Shown: in pieces, positions 1 to 8,990 of the stretch
Layout: every line of letters begins with the position of its first letter
How positions within the stretch are numbered: the first letter of the stretch is position 1
Assembly (NCBI RefSeq): GCF_900105115.1
Contig: NZ_FNRV01000001.1
Span: 5,006,501-5,070,500, forward strand
Origin: Pseudomonas mohnii
GTDB taxonomy: Bacteria; Pseudomonadota; Gammaproteobacteria; Pseudomonadales; Pseudomonadaceae
Reading direction: 5' to 3'
Length of the DNA stretch: 64,000 nt
The notes under the pieces: generated by a model
Told to the model about the DNA's origin: nothing
The model's database searches: none
What the model saw: only the letters and a program-made list of their open reading frames with translations
Translations under genes and position numbers: made by a program

Positions 1-3000
1 GATAAGGGCAGCCTGAGCCTGGAAGATATCTCCAGAAACTGGATGTCGGAGCAGCCTGAAGGTCTCGCCAAATACCCGTCGACACTGACTAATGCCGATT
101 TCATCAGCAAAATTTATCAAGCTACGTTGGGTCGAGCACCTGATGCCGAAGGTCTTGCTTATTGGCAGAGTCAATTAACCAACAACAGCGTAGGTCGCGA
201 TGTGTTCCTGGCCGCCGTGATCAATGGCGCCAAGGAGAACTCTTCGACCCAAGGCGTGCTCGACGCAGCTACTTTGAGCAATAAGACTACAGCAGGCTTA
301 GCGTTTGCGGACAAAGGTCTTAATGATCTCACATTGGCTGGCCAAGTCGTCGCCTCTGTCAATAACACTCCTGACTCCCTGACGGCTGCTAAAGCTGTCA
401 TCCAATTGGTCCCGGCCACCGCTGCTGACTTGTCCCCTGCTTTGATTAATCTGCTGTCGAAGGCTTTCGATAGCATTATCAATCTGGGTGCAAATGCTCC
501 GGGCGAAATGGGTGACCTGGCGACCTATCTGACCGCCGTTGCTGGCAAAGTCAGCGCTGCAACTAACCTGACAACATTGTTCACTAGCATCAATACCAAG
601 GTTATGGCGGCCCAGACTAACCCGTCCGCATTGGACAACCCGGTTACCCAGGCAATTGATGATGTGGCGACTGCCACTCCAGGTGGCAGTACGGGTGGTG
701 CGACCTTTACTGTTAGTGACGTTGACGGGGTTGTTACATTTGCAGGTACGGCAACTGGCGATATCACTTTTTCAGTCTCGGCGAATGGTGAAGCAACATT
801 CGTTCGTGGTGGTGTTACAGCAGCGACAAAAGTCTCAATTGCAACAATCGAGAGCCTCGCGGGAGCGGCAACTATCAAGTTGTCCGCTAATGCCGAACTG
901 AGCAATGCCAATGCCATGAAGCTGACGGCCCTGGCGGGTTACAGCGCCAATGGCAAGAGCATCACCCTGGTCGACACCGCGACCAACCTGCTGAACAGTA
1001 CCTTTAGCGGTGAAGTGGCCAATAAGTTGTCGGCCGATGCCGAAATCGACACCGTTACCGCGAGCCAATTGGCGGCGTTGACCGGGTTTGGCCTCAACGG
1101 TAAAAGCGTCACCCTGGTCGACACCGCGACCAACCTGTTGAACAGCACTTTCAGCGGCGAAGTGGCCAACAAGCTGTCGGCCGATGCCGAGCTGTCCAAT
1201 CTGAATGCCATGGCCTTGGTCGGCCTGACCGGTTACAACGCCAATGGCAAGAGCATCACCCTGGTCGACACCGCGACCAACCTGCTGAACAGCACCTTCA
1301 GCGGCGAAGTGGCCAACAAGCTGTCGGCCGATGCCGAGCTGTCCAATCTGAATGCCATGGCCTTGGTCGGCCTGACCGGTTACAACGCCAATGGCAATAC
1401 CATCACCCTGGTCGACACCGCGACCAACCTGTTGAACAGCACCTTCAGCGGCGAAGTGGCCAATAAGTTGTCGGCCGATGCCGAAGTCGACACCGTTACC
1501 GCGAGCCAATTGGCGGCGTTGACTGGTTTTGACCTGAACGGTAAAAGCATCACCCTGGTCGACACCGCGACCAACCTGCTGAACAGTACCTTTAGCGGTG
1601 AAGTGGCCAATAAGTTGTCGGCCGATGCCGAAATCGACGCCGTTACCGCGAGCCACTTGGCGGCGTTGACCGGTTTTGACCTCAACGGTAAAAGCGTCAC
1701 CCTGGTCGACACCGCGACCAACCTGTTGAACAGCACCTTCAGCGGCGAAGTGGCCAATAAACTGTCGGCCGATGCCGAGCTGTCCAATCTGAATGCCATG
1801 GCCTTGGTCGGCCTGACCGGTTACAACGCCAATGGCAAGAGCATCACCCTGGTCGACACCGCGACCAACCTGTTGAACAGCACCTTCAGCGGTGAAGTGG
1901 CCAACAAGCTGTCGGCCGATGCCGAGCTGTCCAATCTGAATGCCATGGCCTTGATCGGCCTGACCGGTTACAACGCCAATGGCAAGAGCATCACCCTGGT
2001 CGACACCGCGACCAACCTGCTGAACAGTACCTTTAGCGGTGAAGCGGCCAATAAGTTATCGGCCGATGCTGAAGTCGACGCCATTACCGCGAGCCAATTG
2101 GCGGCGTTGACCGGTTTTGACCTGAACGGTAAAAGCATCACCTTGGTCGACACCGCGACCAACCTGCTGAACAGCACCTTCAGCGGCGAAGTGACCAACA
2201 AACTGTCGGCCGATGCCGAGCTGTCCGATCTGAATGCCATGGCCTTGGTCGGCCTGACCGGTTACAACGCCAATGGCAAGAGCATCACCCTGGTCGACAC
2301 CGCGACCAACCTGTTGAACAGCACCTTCAGCGGTGAAGTGGCCAACAAGCTGTCGGCCGATGCCGAGCTGTCCAATCTGAATGCCATGGCCTTGGTCGGC
2401 CTGACCGGTTACAACGCCAATGGCAAGAGCATCACCCTGGTCGACACCGCGACCAACCTGTTGAACAGCACCTTCAGCGGCGAAGTGGCCAACAAGCTGT
2501 CGGCCGATGCCGAACTGTCCAATCTGAATGCCATGGCATTGGCCGGCCTGACCGGTTACAACGCCAATGGCAAGAGCATCACCCTGGTCGACACCGCGAC
2601 CAACCTGCTGAACAGCACCTTTAGCGGTGAAGCGGCCAATAAGTTGTCGGCCGATGCCGAAGTCGACACCGTTACCGCGAGCCAATTGGCGGCGTTGACC
2701 GGTTTTGACCTGAACGGTAAAAGCATCACCCTGGTCGACACCGCGACCAACCTGCTGAACAGCACCTTCAGCGGCGAAGTGGCCAACAAGCTGTCGGCCG
2801 ATGCCGAGCTGTCCGATCTGAATGCCATGGCCTTGGTCGGCCTGACCGGTTATAGCGCCAATGGCAAGAGCATTACCCTGGTCGACACCGCGACCAACCT
2901 GTTGAACAGCACCTTCAGCGGCGAAGTGGCCAACAAGCTGTCGGCCAATGCCGAACTGTCCAATCTGAATGCCATGGCCTTGGTCGGCCTGACCGGTTAC

Positions 3001-3915
3001 AACGCCAATGGCAAGACCATCACCCTGGCCGACACCGCGACCAACCTGCTGAACAGCACCTTCAGCGGTGAAGTGGCCAATAAGTTGTCGGCCGATGCTG
3101 AAGTCGACGCCGTTACCGCGAGCCACTTGGCGGCGTTGACCGGTTTTAACCTCAACGGTAAAAGCGTCACCCTGGTCGACACCGCGACCAACCTGCTGAA
3201 CAGCACCTTTAGCGGCGAAGTGGCCAACAAGCTGTCTGGGAATGCAATTGGCCTTGGCGTCGGCGATGCACAGGGCTTGATTGCATTGAATGGCTTTAAT
3301 CTCAATGGGCACACCTACAGCATCAGCGACACCATCCTGGCTGCAAATGGCCAGAACTTCACAACGGGCTTCACCGGCAACACCGGTGTGACACTGACAG
3401 GGAGTAATGGTAACCAGACGGTGATCGGTTCGGCTTACGACGACACCATAACTGGTGGTGCTGGTGCCGATACTCTGACTGGCGGTGGTGGTAACGATAC
3501 GTTCGTATTCGCTCCCAGCGACTCAACCCTGTATTCAATGGACACCATCACCGACTACCGTGCGACAACCGATACGATCCGTTGGGACGGTCCTCATCTT
3601 GTCGCGGGTGATACAGCAAGTATCGGAGTATCTGTATTCTCTTCTGTTGTTTTTGATGCGGTTTCTGACCTTGGTGCTCAATCTGGAATGGGCGAATCCG
3701 AGGTTGCATTGGTTATCGAATTTCTTGCTAGTTTTAGCGGAAACCACAACGCCACGTACGTGTTTCAGTACGACAGCAATACCTACGTCTACGTCAATGC
3801 TCACGAATATGCCGGCATGTATGACCCTAGCGACACAGTGATTAAACTCGCCGGTCTAGTAGGTGTCGCAGGAGTCACCGATATCCATAGTCTGGGTATC
3901 ACCGGTTTGGCTTAA
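1..3915 (+). CDS. Large tandem-repeat RTX-type secreted protein with DUF4214 domain (5' end outside window)
   Basis: The frame is open from base 1, so the gene starts upstream; an in-frame ATG at 43 lies inside the N-terminal domain and is probably not the start. 1304 residues are visible. Residues about 25-75 look like a DUF4214 domain (LGRAPDAEGLAYW motif), common in secreted surface proteins. Residues about 320-1103 are 16 copies of a 49-residue repeat. Residues about 1152-1170 form one glycine/aspartate RTX block (GGAGADTLTGGGGNDTF), followed by a short C-terminal domain. There is no Sec signal in view. RTX proteins usually leave by type I secretion with a C-terminal signal, which fits. 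Role inferred as surface adhesin or S-layer-like protein; no partner transporter is visible. A strong terminator follows the stop. Confidence 0.8.
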   Translation, partial: DKGSLSLEDISRNWMSEQPEGLAKYPSTLTNADFISKIYQATLGRAPDAEGLAYWQSQLTNNSVGRDVFLAAVINGAKENSSTQGVLDAATLSNKTTAGLAFADKGLNDLTLAGQVVASVNNTPDSLTAAKAVIQLVPATAADLSPALINLLSKAFDSIINLGANAPGEMGDLATYLTAVAGKVSAATNLTTLFTSINTKVMAAQTNPSALDNPVTQAIDDVATATPGGSTGGATFTVSDVDGVVTFAGTATGDITFSVSANGEATFVRGGVTAATKVSIATIESLAGAATIKLSANAELSNANAMKLTALAGYSANGKSITLVDTATNLLNSTFSGEVANKLSADAEIDTVTASQLAALTGFGLNGKSVTLVDTATNLLNSTFSGEVANKLSADAELSNLNAMALVGLTGYNANGKSITLVDTATNLLNSTFSGEVANKLSADAELSNLNAMALVGLTGYNANGNTITLVDTATNLLNSTFSGEVANKLSADAEVDTVTASQLAALTGFDLNGKSITLVDTATNLLNSTFSGEVANKLSADAEIDAVTASHLAALTGFDLNGKSVTLVDTATNLLNSTFSGEVANKLSADAELSNLNAMALVGLTGYNANGKSITLVDTATNLLNSTFSGEVANKLSADAELSNLNAMALIGLTGYNANGKSITLVDTATNLLNSTFSGEAANKLSADAEVDAITASQLAALTGFDLNGKSITLVDTATNLLNSTFSGEVTNKLSADAELSDLNAMALVGLTGYNANGKSITLVDTATNLLNSTFSGEVANKLSADAELSNLNAMALVGLTGYNANGKSITLVDTATNLLNSTFSGEVANKLSADAELSNLNAMALAGLTGYNANGKSITLVDTATNLLNSTFSGEAANKLSADAEVDTVTASQLAALTGFDLNGKSITLVDTATNLLNSTFSGEVANKLSADAELSDLNAMALVGLTGYSANGKSITLVDTATNLLNSTFSGEVANKLSANAELSNLNAMALVGLTGYNANGKTITLADTATNLLNSTFSGEVANKLSADAEVDAVTASHLAALTGFNLNGKSVTLVDTATNLLNSTFSGEVANKLSGNAIGLGVGDAQGLIALNGFNLNGHTYSISDTILAANGQNFTTGFTGNTGVTLTGSNGNQTVIGSAYDDTITGGAGADTLTGGGGNDTFVFAPSDSTLYSMDTITDYRATTDTIRWDGPHLVAGDTASIGVSVFSSVVFDAVSDLGAQSGMGESEVALVIEFLASFSGNHNATYVFQYDSNTYVYVNAHEYAGMYDPSDTVIKLAGLVGVAGVTDIHSLGITGLA
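958..3309 (+). repeat. Sixteen tandem 147-bp coding repeats (49 residues each)
   Basis: The period is exactly 147 bp. Each copy carries the invariant core TLVDTATNLLNSTFSGE, then ANKLSADAE, then one of two subtypes: A (LSNLNAMALVGLTGYNANG) or B (VDTVTASQLAALTGFDLNG). Subtype order over copies 1-15 is B A A B B A A B A A A B A A B; copy 16 is a degenerate end copy. A partial, more diverged copy precedes copy 1 at about 880-957. Near-identity at DNA level points to recent expansion or gene conversion. Confidence 0.95.
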
Positions 3916-3969
3916 CCATTCCAACTCCACCACGACTCGGTGAGGGATGTAGGTGAAAGCCAAGAAATC

Positions 3970-3999
3970 CCGCCTCTCACAAGGAGGCGGTTTTTTTTT
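3970..3999 (+). terminator. Rho-independent terminator
   Basis: A 7-bp GC-rich stem (CCGCCTC at 3970-3976 pairing with GAGGCGG at 3984-3990), a 7-nt loop and nine T residues at 3991-3999, placed 54 bp after the stop of the repeat protein. Confidence 0.9.
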
Positions 4000-4252
4000 G
4001 CTGTGTGCCCGGCATGAGCGCAATGTGTGGGTGAATCCGCCGTAAGCGGGTCATTGTTCAGCATCTGAGGCGCAACTGGGCAGGAGCGTTCCTGAGGGGC
4101 GCTTACAGGTTGCGATCCGGTTTCAAGCTCAATAGGCAGTCGTGATCAGCCCGGCGTTTCCGACCGAAGGCGCGGCCTGTTCGAATAGGTTGCCAAGCAT
4201 CGGCACATTGCCCTATGTATAGTGGCCATATTGCATCTTCTGGGCAGTCTTC
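4000..4252. other. Intergenic region upstream of the binding protein gene
   Basis: Together with the terminator this completes a 337-bp gap after the repeat protein. A TATAGT hexamer at 4218-4223, about 30 bp before the next ATG, could be a -10 box, but no good -35 lies at 16-18 bp. No ORF or repeat was seen. Confidence 0.4.
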
Positions 4253-5290
4253 ATGAGTTACCGGTGCCCATTGTGGGTAATACCTTTCATCTTTTTGCTA
4301 TCACTGCAGGTCAAGGCTGATACGCCAACGTTGCGTGTGCTTGCCTGGCCTGGGTATGCCGACGGTGACATCGTTGCTGCCTTCGAAAAACGCCATGGCG
4401 TTAAAGTCGAAGTCACCATGGTGGGTAGCGATGAAGTGCTTCGAAGCAAGATGATGGAAAACCGGGGCGGTGATTTCGATGTGATTGCTGCCAATACGGC
4501 GGAGGTCCACTACTACGCCGACCAAGGCTTACTTCAACCGCTTCGCCCGGAGCGGATTGCCAATACTTCTCGTCAGCTCCCGCGGTTTCGCGATTATTCA
4601 AGAATCCCCGATGTAGTGGTCGACGGTCGCATCTACGCCATTCCCTATGTCTGGTCAGACATGGGACTGATCTATGATCGAAAGCAGTTCAGTCAGCCAC
4701 CCGACTCGATCACCAGCATGTGGGACCCGAAGTTTCAGGGCAGTGTGCTGGCATTCAATACAAGCAACCATAATTTTTCCCTGGCCAGCCTGTCTTTGGG
4801 CGGCGATCCGTTTCGGATAAAGGCTGCCGATTTTGCCCGTGTGTCCGAGCATTTGGTTGCTCTGCGCCGCAATGTCCTGACGTTCTATTCGCTACCGGAG
4901 GAGGCTGCCGAGCTTTTTCGTTCGCATAACGTGGCACTTTTGTTTGCCAACTACGGGCGTCAGCAACTCAAGCAGCTACGAGACGCGGGGATCGATGTGG
5001 GTTATGCGATCCCGCGTGAAGGCGCGCTGGCCTGGCTCGACTGCTGGGCAATCAGTCGTGGTGCGCGCGATCCGGTACTGGCCAGCGTCTGGATCAATTA
5101 CATGCTCGAACCTGAGGTCAGCATCCTCCTCACTGAACGTCAGGGGCTCCCAAATACACTGCAGGAGCCGAACGAGGGCGGTTCCACACACACCTTGATC
5201 TGGCTGCGTCCCGTTGAGGACGACAAACGCCGCGCCGAGCTTTGGCAACGTATCGTGTCGGGCGAACGTCCGCCGTTGGAGCTGCGATGA
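4253..5290 (+). CDS. Periplasmic PotD/SpuD-like extracellular solute-binding protein (probable polyamine sensor)
   Basis: 345 residues with a Sec signal peptide, cleavage probably after residue 22 (LQVKA). The mature part has the layout of family 1 polyamine-binding proteins: an early LAWPGYADGDIVAAFEKRHG segment, FDVIAANTAEVHYYADQGLL, the hinge segment IPYVWSDMGLIYDR, and a late stretch with ALAWLDCWAISRGARDP. No ABC permease or ATPase genes are beside it. Instead its stop overlaps the start of a membrane diguanylate cyclase (ATGA at 5287-5290). That arrangement, known from NspS-MbaA in Vibrio cholerae, suggests it reports ligand to the cyclase rather than serving import. The polyamine ligand is inferred from family resemblance only. 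Confidence 0.8.
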   Translation: MSYRCPLWVIPFIFLLSLQVKADTPTLRVLAWPGYADGDIVAAFEKRHGVKVEVTMVGSDEVLRSKMMENRGGDFDVIAANTAEVHYYADQGLLQPLRPERIANTSRQLPRFRDYSRIPDVVVDGRIYAIPYVWSDMGLIYDRKQFSQPPDSITSMWDPKFQGSVLAFNTSNHNFSLASLSLGGDPFRIKAADFARVSEHLVALRRNVLTFYSLPEEAAELFRSHNVALLFANYGRQQLKQLRDAGIDVGYAIPREGALAWLDCWAISRGARDPVLASVWINYMLEPEVSILLTERQGLPNTLQEPNEGGSTHTLIWLRPVEDDKRRAELWQRIVSGERPPLELR

Positions 5291-7011
5291 GGTTCGGCAT
5301 CGCCTTTAAACTTGGCTGCTTGATGGCTGTTTTTGGCATGTTGCCCACGGCTCTCGCGGGGTACTACATCTATAACAGCAGTCGCGAGTTACTGCTTCAG
5401 GCAGCCGAGCGCGATTTGCAAACCGCGGTTCAAGTGCTCGGGCGTAATCTTCAGAGCAGTTTGCACAATATCTCTCTGGATGCCGCTGTGTTGACTCATG
5501 GTCCGCAGGTTCGCCAGTTGGCGAGTATCAACGACCCCGCGCAACGTAGTCACGTGCAGGATGATCTGGCCGCCTTGTTCCGCGCGATGCTGCTGGCGCA
5601 TCCTGACTACATGCAGATTCGTTTGATCAGCGCCTCCGACCATGGACTGGAATGGGTTCGCCAGGATCGGGACGGCAATCATATCGTCAGGGTCAGTGGT
5701 GCCGATCTGCAAGAGAAGGGGCATTTTGCCTATGTGTTCGAGGCGTTGAAGTTGGCTCCGGGCGATGTACGCATTTCGCCTATTGTCATCAATCGCGAGC
5801 AAGGCGCGCATTCCGGGTTGGGCAAACCGACGTTGCACGTTTCGACGCCTGTGGCGGACGCCGACGGGAAAGTGTTCGCACTGCTGGTCATCAATGTCGA
5901 TCTCGACCAGCTGTTCAGCCAACTGCAAAGCGATTTGCCGGATGAATATCAGGTGTATCTCAGTAATCGTTGGGGCGATTTATTGATTCATCCCGATCAT
6001 CGGCGGACGTTCGGTTTCGACCAGGGCCGCCGGCTGTTTCTGCAAGATGAGTTTTCTGAAGTGTCCCGGCTTCTCGATACGAGCGGACCCAATAGCTTGA
6101 TCAGTCGTAGTGTCGAACAAAATCAACAAGATGGTTTGGTTGCGGCTTTTGTGCGGCTTGCCAACAACAGCAAAACATCTGAGCCTTTTATTATTCTAGG
6201 CCTGGGGCAACTGCAGAGTCATGTGCTGGCGCAAGCCTCGCGTGCCGGTGGCTATATCGCTCAAATTGCCGTGTTTTTCAGTCTGCTGGCACTGCTGGTA
6301 GCGTTCATTGTGTCCCGGGCGCTGATTCGACCGCTGCGCAACATGACCGAAGCGGTCGAGTTGTTTTCCCGGGAACGGAAGATCAGCGAGCTGCCGCCTC
6401 GACAAGACGAGTTGGGTGTATTGGCGCGCAGTTTCCGTGCGATGAAACAGGAAATTCTCACCCAGCTCGAGGACCTCACCCACAGCCGCGCCGCGTTCGA
6501 ACACCTGGCCCGCCATGATTCGCTGACGGGGCTGCCCAATCGGCGGATGTGCTTCGAACGTCTGGAACAGGCCTTGATCAGTGCGCGACAGAGCGGTCAG
6601 AAAATGGCTTTGCTGTTTGTCGATCTGGATCATTTCAAGGAGGTGAATGATCAGTGGGGTCACCGCTTTGGCGACCAGGTCCTGCAGGCGGTGGCCAAGC
6701 TGCTCGGTTCAGTCAGTGAGGCCCGCGACAACGTCGCACGCTTGGGAGGAGACGAATTCGTGATGTTCTTTGAGGATGTCCAGGATCCTCGGAAAATAGT
6801 CGCGTTACTGGAAAAGCTGCATGTCTGCTTTCAGCTGCCGCTTTTGATCGATGGAAAAGGGGTGAACGTCCATGCCAGCATGGGCGTGAGCATGTTTCCA
6901 CGCGATGGCAACGACATTGGGACTCTGATCCAGCATGCCGATCATGCAATGTATAAAGCAAAGAGTGCGGGCAAAAACAGGTACTCCTTCGAAGTGATGG
7001 TTGAAAACTGA
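5287..7011 (+). CDS. Membrane diguanylate cyclase with periplasmic dCache-type sensor, HAMP and GGDEF domain
   Basis: 574 residues, starting at the ATG that overlaps the previous stop; upstream in-frame starts would lie inside the binding protein gene. TM1 is at about residues 5-27, a large periplasmic sensor of about 290 residues resembling dCache follows, TM2 is at about 321-346, then HAMP and a GGDEF domain. The catalytic motif is intact (LGGDEF, GGDEF at 487-491), so it should make c-di-GMP from GTP. The usual inhibitory RxxD site reads EARD at 478-481, lacking the arginine. No EAL domain is present, unlike MbaA. The coupled binding protein probably docks on the periplasmic domain to control activity (inference). 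Confidence 0.88.
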   Translation: MRFGIAFKLGCLMAVFGMLPTALAGYYIYNSSRELLLQAAERDLQTAVQVLGRNLQSSLHNISLDAAVLTHGPQVRQLASINDPAQRSHVQDDLAALFRAMLLAHPDYMQIRLISASDHGLEWVRQDRDGNHIVRVSGADLQEKGHFAYVFEALKLAPGDVRISPIVINREQGAHSGLGKPTLHVSTPVADADGKVFALLVINVDLDQLFSQLQSDLPDEYQVYLSNRWGDLLIHPDHRRTFGFDQGRRLFLQDEFSEVSRLLDTSGPNSLISRSVEQNQQDGLVAAFVRLANNSKTSEPFIILGLGQLQSHVLAQASRAGGYIAQIAVFFSLLALLVAFIVSRALIRPLRNMTEAVELFSRERKISELPPRQDELGVLARSFRAMKQEILTQLEDLTHSRAAFEHLARHDSLTGLPNRRMCFERLEQALISARQSGQKMALLFVDLDHFKEVNDQWGHRFGDQVLQAVAKLLGSVSEARDNVARLGGDEFVMFFEDVQDPRKIVALLEKLHVCFQLPLLIDGKGVNVHASMGVSMFPRDGNDIGTLIQHADHAMYKAKSAGKNRYSFEVMVEN

Positions 7012-7255
7012 CAGAGAAGTGGGTGCCTGGGCAGGGTCGCTGTTTTTCTGTATGAATAAGCCATTTAGACGTCTGAAAGTTTACCGAGCCTGGTCGTTGT
7101 TATTCCCCGCATCCGTGTGATTTTTACCGATAGAAGGTCACACGTTTCTTCGCAATATTTACTGGCTTTTGTTTGCCTTTATATCCCGGATCGCTCCTCT
7201 ACTCTGTCGGCGCAGGTCAGTTTCCTGTCGTCATAAATAACCGCAAGGAGCGAGT

Positions 7256-7447
7256 ATGTATTTTGAGATTTACAGGCAAACCCGTGGCACCGTTCTGACT
7301 GGCAAAGGCCAATGGCGCTGGCGTTTGAAGGCGGGTAATCATGAAACGATTGCCAGCGGGGAGGCTTACATCAACAAGTCGGATTGTCTGCATGCCATCG
7401 GTTTGATCAAAGGCACATGCGAACAGACGCCGGTCAAGGAGATCTAG
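7256..7447 (+). CDS. DUF1508 (YegP-type) small protein
   Basis: 63 residues and a good ribosome site (AAGGAG seven bases before ATG). The sequence contains GQWRWRLKAGNHETIASGEAY and a following NKSDCLHAI, which is the DUF1508 pattern. E. coli YegP carries two such units; this has one. The biochemical role is unknown. It stands alone between a 244-bp upstream gap, in which I see no clear promoter, and a hairpin terminator. Confidence 0.8.
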   Translation: MYFEIYRQTRGTVLTGKGQWRWRLKAGNHETIASGEAYINKSDCLHAIGLIKGTCEQTPVKEI

Positions 7448-7458
7448 GCGTCAAATAT

Positions 7459-7487
7459 GAAGCTGCCCATGCAGGGCAGCTTCGTTT
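7459..7487 (+). terminator. Hairpin terminator after the DUF1508 gene
   Basis: A perfect 10-bp inverted repeat (GAAGCTGCCC 7459-7468 with GGGCAGCTTC 7474-7483) with a 5-nt loop, then a weak T-rich tail (GTTTC). Confidence 0.65.
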
Positions 7488-7637
7488 CAGCCGGGCGATT
7501 TAACCCCGGACTGTAAGACAAAACCGTGAAGGCCTTTACATTTAACGCAAGTAGTCAGGTGATTCTCTCTAGTCGCATAGACGCCGATTGTGACATCTCC
7601 CTAAACTGTCGACAGTGTATGGGCGCAGGGGCAATGG

Positions 7638-8564
7638 ATGAATCGCAACGAACTACGCAAGGCCGACATCAATCTGATGGTGGTGTTTGAAACGCTGATG
7701 ATCGAACGCAACGTCACCAAGGTGGCGAAGAAGCTGTTTCTCGGCCAGCCAACCATCAGTTCGGCGCTCAACCGCTTGCGTGCGATGTTCAACGATCCGT
7801 TGTTCATTCGTGTCGGCCATCGCATGGAACCGACCGCGCGGGCTGAAGAGATCTTTCGATACCTGTCGCCAGCGCTGGATTCGTTGTCGGTGGCGTTGAG
7901 TCTGACCCACGATTTTGACCCCGGTAGCAGCACCATGACCTTTCGGATCGGCATGTCGGACGATGTCGAGTTCGGTCTGCTGCCGTCGCTTCTGCGCGCC
8001 TTGCGCCAGGAAGCGCCGAAAGTGGTGTTCGTGGTGCAGAATGTCGATTCCTGGCGAATTCCCGATTTGCTGGCGTCCGGCGATGTCACGGTCGGTATCA
8101 CTCAGACGCGTGGCCTGCCGGCCAATGCCAAACGCAAGTTGCTGCGGCACATTCAACCCTGCGTGTTGCGTGCCGATGCCTCCGATACGCCTCTGACCCT
8201 CGATGAATACTGCTCGCGTCCCCATGTGCTGGTGTCCCCCGTCGCCAACGTCAGTGGCTTCGCCGATGAGTGGCTGGCGCAAATCGGTCGCACGCGCCAA
8301 GTGGTGCTTTCGGTGCCGCAGTACAGCTCCTTGCCTGCATTGCTCGCCGGGACCGATCTGATTACCAGCCTGCCCGATTACGCAGCGCAGGCCATGGCAG
8401 CGACCGGGCAGTTGTTCATGGAACCCTTTCCGTTCAACACCCCGACCCTGGAGCTGTCCATGGTTTGGCTCAGTCATGCCGACACCGACCCCGCCGAACG
8501 CTGGTTGCGCTCGCGCCTGGAGTCGTTCATGGGCGAACGCAATTTGTTGTCGCTACCGCAGTGA
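7638..8564 (+). CDS. LysR-family transcriptional regulator (NodD/NahR-like subgroup)
   Basis: 308 residues. An N-terminal winged helix-turn-helix (about residues 8-68) has the subgroup signature KADINLMVVFETLMIERNVT, then QPTISSALNRLR and FNDPLFIRVG. A two-lobed effector domain follows from about residue 95. It is read in the same direction as the tautomerase gene 57 bp downstream, so it may form a unit with it or be regulated with it. The inducer is unknown; the subgroup often responds to aromatic compounds. Confidence 0.88.
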   Translation: MNRNELRKADINLMVVFETLMIERNVTKVAKKLFLGQPTISSALNRLRAMFNDPLFIRVGHRMEPTARAEEIFRYLSPALDSLSVALSLTHDFDPGSSTMTFRIGMSDDVEFGLLPSLLRALRQEAPKVVFVVQNVDSWRIPDLLASGDVTVGITQTRGLPANAKRKLLRHIQPCVLRADASDTPLTLDEYCSRPHVLVSPVANVSGFADEWLAQIGRTRQVVLSVPQYSSLPALLAGTDLITSLPDYAAQAMAATGQLFMEPFPFNTPTLELSMVWLSHADTDPAERWLRSRLESFMGERNLLSLPQ

Positions 8565-8621
8565 GCAAGGCAGCTCTGTGTTATATCTAAGTCCTTTGCG
8601 CCGACCTACAGGAGTAACGTC

Positions 8622-8987
8622 ATGCCTCATCTGCACCTGGAATACACCGCCAACCTGCCCGAGCTGAACGCCGATGTGGCATTGATTCGGCTTAACAATG
8701 CGCTGGTGGCGTCCGGTCAGTTCGGGGCCGAGTTCGACATCAAGAGTCGCGCGGTGAAGGTCGAGACATTCAAGGTCGGTACTGTCATGGCCGAGCGGGC
8801 GTTCGTGCATGTGAAGCTGGCACTGCTGAGCGGGCGCTCGCCGCAGATCAAGCAGCAACTGTCCGAAAGCCTGCTCGCCGTCGTGAAAGATCTGTGCGAA
8901 TGGCCGACGGGCGTTGAAGTCCAGTTATGTGTGGAAATCCTCGACATCGACCGCGAGTCCTACGCGAAGACCGCCATTGGCGTCTGA
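8622..8987 (+). CDS. 5-carboxymethyl-2-hydroxymuconate delta-isomerase family protein (CHMI)
   Basis: 121 residues with ribosome site AGGAG eight bases before ATG. The protein starts MPHLHLEYTANLPE, placing the conserved proline right after the initiator Met, where tautomerase-superfamily enzymes use it as the catalytic base. Family length is about 115-130, so it is full length. The classical role is isomerisation in 4-hydroxyphenylacetate meta-cleavage, but none of the other pathway genes is here, so the true substrate may differ. The convergent LysR gene begins its 3' end three bases downstream. Confidence 0.82.
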   Translation: MPHLHLEYTANLPELNADVALIRLNNALVASGQFGAEFDIKSRAVKVETFKVGTVMAERAFVHVKLALLSGRSPQIKQQLSESLLAVVKDLCEWPTGVEVQLCVEILDIDRESYAKTAIGV

Positions 8988-8990
8988 GTT

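Noticed and set aside
2056-3312. 418-codon antisense ORF, with others at 835-1656 and 1380-1799, inside the repeat gene
   Set aside because: They arise because the 147-bp repeat is a multiple of three, so any open frame repeats. Composition is unnatural and the sense frame has clear domains.
7053-7121. 22-codon ORF in the gap before the DUF1508 gene
   Set aside because: Too short, no ribosome site.
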